Positions 7,809-16,165 of a stretch of 64,000 bases of DNA are shown in pieces (the stretch's first letter is position 1; every line of letters starts with the position of its first letter). A program made the translations under genes and the position numbers. The notes below the pieces were generated by a model, which was given only the letters and a program-made list of their open reading frames with translations, was not told the DNA's origin and ran no database searches. Source of the stretch: Shinella sp. XGS7 (GTDB lineage: Bacteria > Pseudomonadota > Gammaproteobacteria > Burkholderiales > Burkholderiaceae_C); the NCBI RefSeq assembly GCF_020535565.1, contig NZ_CP084758.1:1019501-1083500 (forward strand), in the 5' to 3' direction.

Positions 7809-8975
7809 ATGAAGTACACATCCCCCAAGCCTTTTCTCAAGATGGCCGCGACCCTGCTGGCCCTGTCCGCCGCCCAGGCCCAGGCCCAGGCGCCAGCCAA
7901 GCCCGCCAACCCGGCCTGGCAGTTCGGCGCCGTGCTGGACCTGACGCAGACCAGCCGGCCCCTGGCCCTGGGCGGGCGCGATCAGGGTCTGCAGCTGGGC
8001 CACAGCGACCTCACGGCCAGCGGCCCGCTCGGCCCCTGGCTGCGCGCCCAGGCCACGGCCACCGTGGCCACGCACGAGGGCAAGCTGGAAAAAGGCATCG
8101 AGGAGTTCTGGCTGGAGACCACCCGCCTGCCCGCGGGCCTGCAGCTGCGCGCCGGCCGCTTCGCCTCGCAGATCGGCTACCTGAACCAGCAGCACCCGCA
8201 TGCCGACGACTTTGTGGAGCGTCCCCTGCTCTACCGCGCCTTCTACGGCGGGCACTGGAATGACGACGGCCTGCGCCTGAACATCACCCTGCCCACCAGC
8301 TTCTACTGGATGGTGGGGGCCGAGGCCTTTCGCGGCCGCAAGCTGGTGGCCGAGGCCGCGCCGGGCAGCCCCGGCGGCCTGGGCGTGAGCACGCTCAGCA
8401 CCAAGCTGGGCGCCGACCTGAACCGCCAGCACAGCTGGCAGCTGGGCCTCTCCCACATCCACAACCGCCGCGAGGCCGCGCTGGAGGACGGGGATCATGA
8501 GCACGGCGCCGAAGCGCACGAGCACCACCACCACCATCACGGCGCCCAGTTCAGCGGCCGCAAGACCTGGCTGCTGGACGGCACCTGGAAATGGGCGCCC
8601 GGCGGCAACAACCGCGAGCAGCAGCTGCGTCTGGGCTTCGAGGCCGCGCGCATCACGGGCCTGAACCGCTTTGCCCGCGGCAGCGACAAGCACGAGGCCA
8701 ATGCCCTGAGCGCGGTCTGGCGCTTCAATCCCAGCTGGGAAGTCGGTGTGCGCAGCGACTGGCTGCGCGCCCGCCAGCCCCATGGCGATCACTTCCACAG
8801 CGTGCTGCTGCGCGAGCGCGGCCTGATGCTGGCCTGGAAGCCCACGCATATGCAGGCCCTGCGCCTGCAGTACGCCCGCCAGAGCGATGCGCATGAGGTG
8901 GAGAACCCCTCGCGCGGGACCTGGCAGCTGCAGTATGTGATGGCTTTTGGAGCCCATGGTGCGCACAGCTTCTGA
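7809..8975 (+). CDS. His-rich outer-membrane beta-barrel protein of the zinc locus
   Basis: A 388-residue protein with a cleavable signal (ending near AQAQAQA) and long stretches of alternating hydrophobic residues. It ends in ...HSF, a terminal aromatic residue as in outer-membrane barrels. A loop near residues 225-242 is extremely rich in His and acidic residues (DHEHGAEAHEHHHHHHG). The segment RFASQIGYLNQQHPHADDF and the following FYGGHWNDDGLRL recall the uncharacterised barrels encoded beside zinc ABC transporters. No TonB box or plug domain is visible. The likely role is zinc capture or passage across the outer membrane, inferred from the His loop and the neighbours. The next gene starts inside its 3' end. 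Confidence 0.7.
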   Translation: MKYTSPKPFLKMAATLLALSAAQAQAQAPAKPANPAWQFGAVLDLTQTSRPLALGGRDQGLQLGHSDLTASGPLGPWLRAQATATVATHEGKLEKGIEEFWLETTRLPAGLQLRAGRFASQIGYLNQQHPHADDFVERPLLYRAFYGGHWNDDGLRLNITLPTSFYWMVGAEAFRGRKLVAEAAPGSPGGLGVSTLSTKLGADLNRQHSWQLGLSHIHNRREAALEDGDHEHGAEAHEHHHHHHGAQFSGRKTWLLDGTWKWAPGGNNREQQLRLGFEAARITGLNRFARGSDKHEANALSAVWRFNPSWEVGVRSDWLRARQPHGDHFHSVLLRERGLMLAWKPTHMQALRLQYARQSDAHEVENPSRGTWQLQYVMAFGAHGAHSF

Positions 8976-9882
8976 ACCCCGCCGCCCGCGCCCCTGGATG
9001 CGGCTGCTGGGGGCTGGCCTGCTGCTGGGCCTGGCCCTGCCGGCGCGCGCGCTCACCGTGTTTGCCTGCGAGCCCGAGTGGGCGGCACTGACCCGGGTGC
9101 TGGCGCCGCAGGCCAGGCTGCATGTGGCCACCCATGCCGGCCAGGACCCGCATCACATCGAGGCGCGGCCCAGCCTGATCGCCCAGCTGCGCGCCGCCGA
9201 TCTGGCGGTCTGCACCGGGGCGGGCCTGGAGTCGGGCTGGCTGCCCATGCTGCGCCAGCGGGCCGGGCGCGAGCCCCTGCTCTTCGAGGCCAGCGACTAT
9301 GTGGCCCTGATCGATGCCCAGCCCGGCGCCCGCGCCACGCCCTGGAGCGGCGATGTGCATGCCGAGGGCAACCCCCACATCCACACCGACCCGCGCCGCC
9401 TGCTGGAGGTGGCTGCCGGCCTGGCCGAGCAGCTGCAGACCCTGCTGCCCGCGGCCGAGCGCCCGGCCGTGGCCCAGCGCCTGGCGGCTTTCCAGCAGGA
9501 CTGGCGCGGCCGCATCGCGGCCTGGGAGCGCCAGGCCGCGCCGCTGCGCGGCCGCGCGGTGGCGGCCCAGCACAGCAGCTTTGGCTATCTCTTCGCCTGG
9601 CTGGGCCTGCGCCCGGTGGCCGATCTGGAACCCAAGCCCGGCATGGCGCCCACCCCCGGCCATCTGCAGCAGCTGCTGGCGAGCCTGCGCGCCCAGCCGC
9701 CCGCGGCCGTGGTGATCAGCAGCTACCAGGACCCGCGCCCGGGCCGCTGGCTCAGCGGCCAGCTGGGCGGCACGCCTTTGCTGGTGCTGCCCGCCACCGT
9801 GGGCGAGGACGCCGCCGGGCCCGAGCTGGCGCAGTGGGTGGACGGCCTGCTGCAGCAGCTGCTGGCCATGCCGGGGCGCTGA
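8956..9882 (+). CDS. zinc ABC transporter substrate-binding protein (ZnuA/AztC-like, cluster A-I)
   Basis: A 308-residue periplasmic binding protein. After a signal peptide ending near ALPARA, the mature protein begins LTVFACEPEWAAL. Likely metal ligands are the DPHHIE motif, GNPHIHTDPRR, QHSSFGY (His) and the acidic SSYQDPR. There is no long His-rich loop of the classic ZnuA kind; the outer-membrane partner next door has one instead. The ATG at 8956 is preferred over TTG 8947. It overlaps the barrel gene by 20 bases and is 3 bases from the permease, indicating one operon. Confidence 0.85.
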   Translation: MVRTASEPRRPRPWMRLLGAGLLLGLALPARALTVFACEPEWAALTRVLAPQARLHVATHAGQDPHHIEARPSLIAQLRAADLAVCTGAGLESGWLPMLRQRAGREPLLFEASDYVALIDAQPGARATPWSGDVHAEGNPHIHTDPRRLLEVAAGLAEQLQTLLPAAERPAVAQRLAAFQQDWRGRIAAWERQAAPLRGRAVAAQHSSFGYLFAWLGLRPVADLEPKPGMAPTPGHLQQLLASLRAQPPAAVVISSYQDPRPGRWLSGQLGGTPLLVLPATVGEDAAGPELAQWVDGLLQQLLAMPGR

Positions 9883-9885
9883 GCC

Positions 9886-10677
9886 ATGGAGGGCTTGAGC
9901 GAACTCTGGTTCCTGGCGCCCGCTGCCGCCCTGGCCCTGGGCCTGCTGGCCCTGGCGCCCCTGGGCGAGCAGGTGCTGCGTCGCGGCGTGGTCTTCATCG
10001 ACCTGGCGGTGGCCCAGGCCGCCGCGGCCGCGGCCCTGGCCGTGGCCGCCCTGGTGGATCATCCCGGCTGGTGGCCGACCCAGGCCGCCGCCGCCGCGGG
10101 TGCCCTGCTCAGCGCGGCCGCGGTGGCCGCGCTGGCGCGGCGCTGGCCGGCCCAGCGCGAGGCCCTGATCGGCCTGCTCTATGTGGCCGCGGCCTGCGTG
10201 GCCCTGCTGGCAGCGCGCCTGGATCCGCATGGGCGCGAGCGCCTGGCCGAGCTGCTGGCGGCCGATGTGCTGTGGGCGGGCTGGTTCCAGGTGGGCGTGC
10301 TGGCCGTGGCCGCGGCGGCCGTGCTGCTGCTGCGCCGCTGGCTGGCGCACAACGCGCTCTTCTTCCCGCTCTTTGCCGGCGTGGCCAGCCTGGCGGTGCC
10401 GGTGCTGGGCCTCTTTGTGGTGTTTGCCGCCCTGATCGCGCCGGCCCTTTGGCGGCGCTCGGGCCATGGCTGGGGCCTGGCCCTGGGTGGCGCGCTGGCG
10501 GCGGTGGGCGCGGGTCTGGCCTGCTCCTGGGGCCTGGACGCGCCCAGCGGGGCCTGCGTGGCCCTGGGCCTGGCGCTCTTCGGCGCGGCGGCGGCCTTCA
10601 GCCCCGCAGCGCCAGATCCAGCACCGTGCCCACAAACACCGCGAAGCCCAGCCAGTGGTTCTCGCGGAAGGCCTTGA
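9886..10677 (+). CDS. metal ABC transporter permease (ABC-3/ZnuB-like)
   Basis: A 263-residue, very hydrophobic inner-membrane protein with about seven or eight predicted helices. [17 protein letters not shown] near residues 31-47 corresponds to the conserved D-A-x-x-H/A-A region of ZnuB-type permeases. [27 protein letters not shown] is split here into two helical parts characteristic of the family. With the upstream binding protein it should form a zinc importer. No ATP-binding subunit is encoded beside it; the next gene is ubiA on the other strand. The last 25 or so residues are Pro/Ser-rich and read into the 3' end of ubiA (80-base overlap), so the natural C-terminus may have been lost or extended. 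Confidence 0.83.
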   Translation: MEGLSELWFLAPAAALALGLLALAPLGEQVLRRGVVFIDLAVAQAAAAAALAVAALVDHPGWWPTQAAAAAGALLSAAAVAALARRWPAQREALIGLLYVAAACVALLAARLDPHGRERLAELLAADVLWAGWFQVGVLAVAAAAVLLLRRWLAHNALFFPLFAGVASLAVPVLGLFVVFAALIAPALWRRSGHGWGLALGGALAAVGAGLACSWGLDAPSGACVALGLALFGAAAAFSPAAPDPAPCPQTPRSPASGSRGRP

Positions 10678-11533
10678 AGCAGCCCTCGCGGCTGCGGTCC
10701 TTGATCAGGCGGTAATGCCAGACCACCTGGGCGGCGCCGGCCGCGATGCCCAGCAGAAAGACCTTGCCCAGGCCCAGGTGCAGGCCCAGGGCGGCCCAGC
10801 TGGCCAGGTGGATGGCGTAGAAGCCCATCACGCCCACCACATCGAAGCGACCCAGGGTCAGGGCCGAGGTCTTGATGCCGATGCGGATGTCGTCATCACG
10901 GTCCACCATGGCGTACTCGGTGTCGTAGGCCAGCACCCAGAACAGATTGGACAGCAGCAGGGCCCAGGCCGAGAGCGGCACGGCGCCGCGCAGGGCCTGC
11001 CAGCTCCAGTCATTGCTGCCCAGGGCCGCGGCAAAGGCCATGGGAATGCCGAAGCTGAAGGCCACACCCAGCACCGCCTGGGGCATGGCCACCACCCGCT
11101 TGGCATAGGGGTAGATCAGGGCCACGAAGAGCGCGCCGAAGGACAGGGCGATGGTGGGCGCATTGGTCGTCAGCACCAGGCCGAAGGAGACCAGGGCCAG
11201 GGCGGCACCCAGACCCAGGGCCTCTTTCACCGAAAGCGCGCCGCTGGTGACGGGGCGCTGGGCGGTGCGCTTCACATGACGGTCGAACTCCCGGTCGGCC
11301 ACATCGTTGACGCAGCAGCCGGCCGAGCGCATCAGCACCGTGCCCAGGCTGAAGACGAGCAGCAGATGCCAGCCCGGCCAGCCGTCCGCTGCAATCCACA
11401 GCGCGCTCAGCGTGGGCCAGAGCAGCAGCAGCCAGCCCGCGGGGCGGTTCCAGCGGATCAGGTCCAGGTAGAGGGACAGGCGGCTGCGGCGCTCGGCCGC
11501 GGGGGTGAGGCTCTCGGAATTCACGCCCGCCAT
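10598..11533 (-). CDS. ubiA: 4-hydroxybenzoate polyprenyltransferase
   Basis: A 311-residue integral membrane enzyme that attaches the polyprenyl tail to 4-hydroxybenzoate in ubiquinone synthesis. Both Mg-pyrophosphate motifs are clear: [15 protein letters not shown] near residue 76 and [13 protein letters not shown] near residue 200. The family opening [17 protein letters not shown] is at residues 25-41. Length is typical (about 290-310). The start ATG is at 11531-11533. It is convergent with the zinc permease and divergent from the DUF1566 gene. Its substrate is made by UbiC, encoded at 1919-2455. Confidence 0.96.
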   Translation of the reverse strand: MAGVNSESLTPAAERRSRLSLYLDLIRWNRPAGWLLLLWPTLSALWIAADGWPGWHLLLVFSLGTVLMRSAGCCVNDVADREFDRHVKRTAQRPVTSGALSVKEALGLGAALALVSFGLVLTTNAPTIALSFGALFVALIYPYAKRVVAMPQAVLGVAFSFGIPMAFAAALGSNDWSWQALRGAVPLSAWALLLSNLFWVLAYDTEYAMVDRDDDIRIGIKTSALTLGRFDVVGVMGFYAIHLASWAALGLHLGLGKVFLLGIAAGAAQVVWHYRLIKDRSREGCFKAFRENHWLGFAVFVGTVLDLALRG

Positions 11534-11600
11534 TGTGGCAGCAGGCTAGGATGGGATCACGCCAGTGCTGCCGCCCTGCGAACCCTGAAGGGCCTGCCCC

Positions 11601-12176
11601 ATGACTCCACTCAAGCTTCTGCCCCTCTTCTGCCTGGGCCTGGCCTGTGCCGCGCACGCGGCGCCTGTCGAGGGTGCTGCGGTGCCCGCGCCGGCCGCCA
11701 GCAGCCCCTGGCAGGCCGAGGGCGAGCTGCTGATCGACACCCGCCACGGCCTGCGCTGGCGGCGCTGCCTGGAAGGCCAGCGCTGGGACGGCAAGACCTG
11801 CCGCGGCGAGGCCCTGCAGCTGAGCCTGGCCGAGGCCCAGCTGCGCGCCCGCCAGGCGGGTGCCGGCTGGCGCCTGCCGCGGCTCAAGGAGCTGCAGCAG
11901 CTGCCGCGCGGCGGTGGCGCGGGGGCCCAGCTCTTTGATGTGGCGGCGCTGGAGGAATGGCATTGGTCGGGCACCGCCGTGCTGCGCACCGCGCCCAACA
12001 ACCCCTACAACTACGGCAATGTGATGCGCAACCGCGGCCAGGCCGGCGCCCCGGGCCAGGAGGCCGATGATGAGGGCCTGATGCTGGGCTGGGCCGTGCT
12101 GCCCGCCAGCGGCGCCAGCCGCGAGCAGCCGCGCTCGCTGCGTCTGCATGCGCGCCTGGTGCAGTCGCCGCCCTGA
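11601..12176 (+). CDS. secreted DUF1566 (Lcl-like) domain protein
   Basis: A 191-residue protein with a signal peptide (LLPLFCLGLACAAHAAP). The mature part holds the DUF1566 pattern: an initial GLRWRRCLEGQ strand, the paired cysteines of CLEGQRWDGKTC, the AGWRLPRLKEL motif, and a later WHWSGTAVL segment. The domain is related to C-type-lectin-like folds and is widespread in secreted bacterial proteins, with no defined biochemical role. The two cysteines probably form a disulfide. It stands alone between divergent ubiA and convergent livM. Confidence 0.75.
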   Translation: MTPLKLLPLFCLGLACAAHAAPVEGAAVPAPAASSPWQAEGELLIDTRHGLRWRRCLEGQRWDGKTCRGEALQLSLAEAQLRARQAGAGWRLPRLKELQQLPRGGGAGAQLFDVAALEEWHWSGTAVLRTAPNNPYNYGNVMRNRGQAGAPGQEADDEGLMLGWAVLPASGASREQPRSLRLHARLVQSPP

Positions 12177-12195
12177 GCACGGGCGGCGCCCGGAC

Positions 12196-13182
12196 TCAGC
12201 TGCCGCCGCGCCGCTTTTCCAGCAGGTGGCCGATCTCACCCACGATGCCGCGGCGGAAGGCCAGCACGCAGAGGATGAAGATCAGGCCCGTGACCAGGGA
12301 GACCGATTCGCCCAGGCCCATGAACCACTGCACGCCGGTCAGGTCGGCCAGGAGCTTGCCGGCGTCGCCGATCTTGTTCTCCAGCGCGATGATGACCAGG
12401 GCGCCGACGATGGGACCGATCATGGTGCCCATGCCGCCCACCAGGGTCATCAGGATGACCAGGCCCGAGGTGGTCCAGATGGCGTCGGTCAGGGTGGCAA
12501 AGCCCAGCACCAGGGTCTTGGTGGCACCGGCCAGACCGGCCAGGGCGGCGGACAGCACAAAGGCCACCAGCTTGAAGCGCGCCACGTCATAGCCCAGGGA
12601 GGTGGCGCGGGCCTCGTTCTCACGGATCGAGGTCAGCACCTGGCCGAAGGGCGAGTGCACGATGCGGTAGATCAGCCAGAAAGCGCCGACGAAGATGGCC
12701 AGCACCAGGTAGTACAGCAGCTGATCGTTCTCCAGATTCAGCCCCAGCAGATGGCCGCGGGGCACGGCCTGCAGGCCGTCCTCGCCGCCGGTGAACTGGG
12801 CCTGCAGGAAGAAGAAGAACAGCATCTGCGACAGGGCCAGGGTGATCATCGAGAAATAGATGCCCGAGCGGCGGATGGCCAGGGCCCCGAACACCAGGCC
12901 GGTCAGGGCCGCGGCCGCCACGCCGAAAGCCAGGCCCAGGGGCACGGGCAGGCCCCAGACCTTGAGCGCATGGCCGGCGCCATAGGCCGCCGCGCCCAGG
13001 AAGGCGGCGTGGCCGAAGCTCAGCAGGCCGGTGAAGCCGATCAGCAGATTGAAGGCGCAGGCGAAGAGCGCGTAGCACATCACCTTCATCACGAAGATGG
13101 GATAGGCGCCCAGCAGGGGCAGCAGCGCGACACCGGCGAACAGCAGGCCGTAGCCGATCATGGGGTTCTTCGTCTGGCTCAT
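12196..13182 (-). CDS. livM: branched-chain amino acid-type ABC transporter permease LivM
   Basis: A 328-residue polytopic membrane protein of the LivM family. The conserved LIGFTGLLSFGHAAFLGAAA lies near residues 40-59 and the cytoplasmic EAA-like loop RENEARATSLGYDV near residue 190. It pairs with LivH (13179-14066) to form the membrane pore of a hydrophobic-amino-acid-transporter (HAAT) importer. The start ATG at 13180-13182 overlaps the livH stop by 4 bases, implying translational coupling. It is the last gene of the livG-F-K-H-M run. The substrate class (amino acids, amides, urea or short-chain acids) cannot be told from the permease. Confidence 0.92.
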   Translation of the reverse strand: MSQTKNPMIGYGLLFAGVALLPLLGAYPIFVMKVMCYALFACAFNLLIGFTGLLSFGHAAFLGAAAYGAGHALKVWGLPVPLGLAFGVAAAALTGLVFGALAIRRSGIYFSMITLALSQMLFFFFLQAQFTGGEDGLQAVPRGHLLGLNLENDQLLYYLVLAIFVGAFWLIYRIVHSPFGQVLTSIRENEARATSLGYDVARFKLVAFVLSAALAGLAGATKTLVLGFATLTDAIWTTSGLVILMTLVGGMGTMIGPIVGALVIIALENKIGDAGKLLADLTGVQWFMGLGESVSLVTGLIFILCVLAFRRGIVGEIGHLLEKRRGGS

Positions 13183-14066
13183 TTTTCTTTGCCGAAGAGG
13201 CCGGCGGGACGGACCAGGAGGACGATCGCCATCACGACGAACACGACGGTGTTGGAGGCCTCGGGGTAGAAGACCTTGGTCAGGCCCTCCACCACGCCCA
13301 GGCCCAGGCCGGTGAGGATGGAGCCCAGGATGGAGCCCATGCCGCCGATCACCACCACGGCGAAGACCACGATGATGAGATTGCTGCCCATCAGGGCCGT
13401 GACCTGCAGGATGGGTGCGGCCAGCACGCCGGCGAAGGCGGCCAGGGCCACGCCGCCGGCATAGGTCAGGGTGATCATGCGCGGCACATTGATGCCGAAG
13501 GCCTGAACCAGCTTGGGGTTCTCGGTGCCGGCGCGCAGGGTGGCGCCCAGCGAGGTCTTCTCGATCAGGGCCCAGACCGCCAGGCAGACCACGATGGAGG
13601 CCACCACCACCCAGGCGCGGTAGTTGGGCAGGATCATGAAGCCCAGATTGGTGGCGCCCTGCAGGGCCTCGGGCACGGCATAGGGCTGGCCCGAGACGCC
13701 GTAGAAGCTGCGGAAGATGCCCTCGGTCACCAGGGTGATGCCGAAGGTCAGCAAGAGGCCGTAGAGATGGTCCAGCTTGTAGAGCCACTGCAGCAGCAGG
13801 CGCTCGATCAGCACGCCCAGCGCGCCCACCACCAGGGGGGCGAGCAGCAGCATCACCCAGTAGTTGAGCCCCAGGTACTCCAGGCCCATCCAGGCCAGGA
13901 AGGCCCCCATCATGTACAGCGCCCCATGGGCGAAGTTGATGATGTTGAGCATGCCGAAGATCACGGCCAGGCCCAGGGACAGCATCGCGTAGAAGGAGCC
14001 GTTCACCAGGCCCAGCAGCAGCTGACCCAGCAGGGCCGGCAGCGGGATACCAAACAGTTCTGTCAT
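13179..14066 (-). CDS. livH: branched-chain amino acid-type ABC transporter permease LivH
   Basis: A 295-residue membrane protein with the LivH opening LVNGSFYAMLSLGLAVIFGM and the conserved NIINFAHGALYMMGAF. ENPKLVQAFGIN, the loop contacting the ATPases, is near residue 185. It forms the importer channel with LivM. It is separated from the binding-protein gene upstream by a palindrome-rich gap of 139 bases (14067-14205), a common arrangement that lets the binding protein be made in excess over the permeases. Confidence 0.92.
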   Translation of the reverse strand: MTELFGIPLPALLGQLLLGLVNGSFYAMLSLGLAVIFGMLNIINFAHGALYMMGAFLAWMGLEYLGLNYWVMLLLAPLVVGALGVLIERLLLQWLYKLDHLYGLLLTFGITLVTEGIFRSFYGVSGQPYAVPEALQGATNLGFMILPNYRAWVVVASIVVCLAVWALIEKTSLGATLRAGTENPKLVQAFGINVPRMITLTYAGGVALAAFAGVLAAPILQVTALMGSNLIIVVFAVVVIGGMGSILGSILTGLGLGVVEGLTKVFYPEASNTVVFVVMAIVLLVRPAGLFGKEK

Positions 14067-14090
14067 GTCATGAAAACTCGGCGTTCACCA

Positions 14091-14200
14091 GGCCTGCCTG
14101 CTTGGCCGCCGCAGGCAGGCCAAACCCCGCACGGCAGCCGCGGATCCGGCTCTGCCGGTCCGTCGGCTGCGCCCCCTGGGGGGCGCGCGCAGCGCGTAGG
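14091..14200. repeat. palindromic intergenic element between the binding-protein and livH genes
   Basis: Stacked inverted repeats. The first is perfect: GGCCTGCCTGC at 14091-14101 pairs with GCAGGCAGGCC at 14111-14121, with a 9-base loop. A second, imperfect hairpin covers about 14132-14157, followed by CCCCCTGGGGGG and a GCGCGCGCAGCGCG stretch near 14172-14196. The layout matches the dispersed palindromic elements of Burkholderiales genomes. In the direction of transcription it lies just after the binding-protein stop codon, where it could act as an attenuator or RNA-stabilising structure. No coding potential is seen here. Confidence 0.6.
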
Positions 14201-14205
14201 GGGGG

Positions 14206-15420
14206 TTATTTCTTCACCAGCGGGCACTTGCTGTCCGCCAGCTTGGTGAAGGCCTCGTCGCCCGGGATGCGGGTCGCGACCTTGTAGTAGTCCCAGGGCT
14301 CGGTGGATTCCTTGGGGCTCTTCACCTGCAGCAGGAACATATCGTGCACGCCGCGGCCGTCTTCCTTGCGGATCGTGCCCTTGGTGTAGAAGTCGTTGAT
14401 GGGCGTGTCCTTCATCTTGGCCATCACCTTGTCGGCGTCATCGCTCTTGAGCGCCTCGACGGCCTTCAGGTAGTGCATGGCCGCCGAGTAGTCGGCGGCC
14501 TGCAGGGAGGAGGGCATGCGCTTCATCTTCTCGAAGAAGCGGCGGCTCCAGGCGCGCGCCTCGGGCGACTGGTTCCAGTACCAGCTGTCGGTCACATACA
14601 TGCCCTCGGCGGCCTTCAGGCCCACCGAGTGCACATCGTTGATGAACATCAGCAGGCCGGCCAGCTTCATGCTCTTGGTGATGCCGAACTCGTTGGCCGC
14701 CTTGATCGAGTTGATGGTGTCGCCACCGGCATTGGCCAGGCCCAGGATCTGGGCACCGCTGCTCTGGGCCTGCAGCAGGAAGGAGCTGAAGTCGCTGGCG
14801 TTCAGCGGGTGCTTGACCGCACCCATCACCTTGCCGCCGGCCTTGGTGATCACCTCGGTGGCGTCGGCCTGCAGCGAGGCGCCGAAGGCGTAGTCGGCGG
14901 TCATGAAGTACCAGTTCTTGCCCCCGGCCTTGACCATGGGGTTCACCGTGCCGCGGGCCAGGGCCACGGTGTCGTAGGCGTAGTGGATGGTGTAAGGCGT
15001 GCAGGCGTCATTGGTCAGGCGCGAGCTGCCGGCACCGATGGCGATGAAGGGCTTCTTCTTCTCGGCCGCGATGGTGGCCATGGCCAGGCTGGTGCCGGAG
15101 TTGGTGCCACCGATCAGCAGGTCCAGACCCTGGGTGTCGATCCACTCACGCGCCTTGGAGGCGGCCACATCGGCCTTGTTCTGGTGGTCGGCAAAGATCA
15201 GCTCGATCTTCTTGCCACCCGCCATGCCCTTCATGTCGGCGATGGCCATCTTGATCGCCTCCACGCCGCCGGCGCCGTCGATATCGGCGTAGACGCTGGA
15301 CATGTCGGTGATGAAGCCGATCTTCACCACATCGCCAGAAATCTGAGCCTGGGCGGTGGCCGCGCCGCAGGCCAGCAGCGAGGCCAGGGCGATGCGCTTG
15401 AAGGCGTGTTGCTTTGTCAT
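14206..15420 (-). CDS. HAAT-family ABC transporter substrate-binding protein (LivK-like)
   Basis: A 404-residue periplasmic binding protein with a signal peptide ending near TAQAQ. The mature start SGDVVKIGFITDMSSVYADI is typical of Peripla_BP_6 proteins. GGTNSGTSLAMATIAAEKKK and AYDTVALARGTVNPMVKAGG match the subgroup often encoded near alcohol-dehydrogenase or short-chain-acid metabolism genes, not classic LivK. The ligand is therefore uncertain. The start ATG at 15418-15420 has an excellent Shine-Dalgarno sequence (AAGGAGACAAGC); an upstream in-frame ATG at 15459 is less likely. It is flanked by livF upstream and the palindromic gap plus livH downstream. Confidence 0.9.
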   Translation of the reverse strand: MTKQHAFKRIALASLLACGAATAQAQISGDVVKIGFITDMSSVYADIDGAGGVEAIKMAIADMKGMAGGKKIELIFADHQNKADVAASKAREWIDTQGLDLLIGGTNSGTSLAMATIAAEKKKPFIAIGAGSSRLTNDACTPYTIHYAYDTVALARGTVNPMVKAGGKNWYFMTADYAFGASLQADATEVITKAGGKVMGAVKHPLNASDFSSFLLQAQSSGAQILGLANAGGDTINSIKAANEFGITKSMKLAGLLMFINDVHSVGLKAAEGMYVTDSWYWNQSPEARAWSRRFFEKMKRMPSSLQAADYSAAMHYLKAVEALKSDDADKVMAKMKDTPINDFYTKGTIRKEDGRGVHDMFLLQVKSPKESTEPWDYYKVATRIPGDEAFTKLADSKCPLVKK

Positions 15421-15455
15421 GCTTGTCTCCTTAGGGGTGAGTGACATCAAGGCGT

Positions 15456-16165
15456 TCAAACGCTGAGCAGTTCGTCGAGCAGGGCGCGTTTGGCGTCCAG
15501 CTCGGCGGCGGGGAAGGACTCCACCACCTGGCCATGCTCGATCACCACGAAGTGATCGGCCAGGGGGCGGCGAAGCGGAAGTTCTGCTCCACCATCACGA
15601 CGGTGAAGCCCTGGGCCTTGAGCATGCGGATCATGCGCGCCAGGGCCTGGACGATGACCGGGGCCAGGCCCTCGGAGATCTCGTCCAGCAGCAGGATGTC
15701 GGCGCCGGTGCGCAGGATGCGCGCCACGGCCAGCATCTGCTGTTCGCCGCCCGAAAGCCGCGTGCCCTGGCTGGCGCGGCGTTCGGCCAGATTGGGGAAC
15801 ATGGCGTAGATCTCGTCCTCGCTCATGGGCTTGCCGCGCCCGCTCTTGAGCTTGGGCGGCAGGCGCAGGTTCTCCTCGGTCGTGAGCGAGGCGAAGATGC
15901 CGCGCTCCTCCGGGCAGTAGCCCAGGCCCAGATGGGCGATGCGGTGCGTGGGCAGGGTGATGGTTTCCTCACCATGCACCTTGATCGAGCCCTTGCGCTC
16001 GCCGGTCAGGCCCATGATGGCGCGCAGCGTGGTGGTGCGGCCCGCGCCATTGCGGCCCAGCAGGGTCACGACCTGGCCCTTGGGCACGCTGATATTGATG
16101 CCGTGCAGGATGTGGCTCTCGCCATACCAGGCGTGCAGGTCCTTGATTTCCAGCGCGGCCGTCAT
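15456..16165 (-). pseudogene. livF: LivF ABC transporter ATP-binding protein, single-base frameshift near the 3' end
   Basis: The reading frame is intact for 200 residues: Walker A region GRNGAGRTTT, signature LSGGEQQMLAVARIL, Walker B ILLLDEISEGL, and H-loop neighbour VVMVEQNF. It then derails after RFAAP and stops at 15542. Restoring one base in the G run at 15563-15567 gives LADHFVVIEHGQVVESF and runs to a stop at 15456-15458, making 236 residues, the normal LivF length. Walker A has Arg (codon CGC) where most ABC proteins have Lys; I recall this as a recurring variant in this subgroup. Either a real C-terminal truncation or a sequencing error. Its start overlaps the livG stop by one base. 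Confidence 0.85.

Noticed and set aside
8500-8545. Run of His codons that might be a cloning tag or assembly artefact.
   Set aside because: It lies inside a coherent His/Asp/Glu-rich loop of a zinc-locus protein and is mixed with other residues, so it is natural.
10598-10677. Possible frameshift at the end of the zinc permease.
   Set aside because: The tail overlaps ubiA and looks odd, but no single-base change gives a clearly better C-terminus, so it was left as read.
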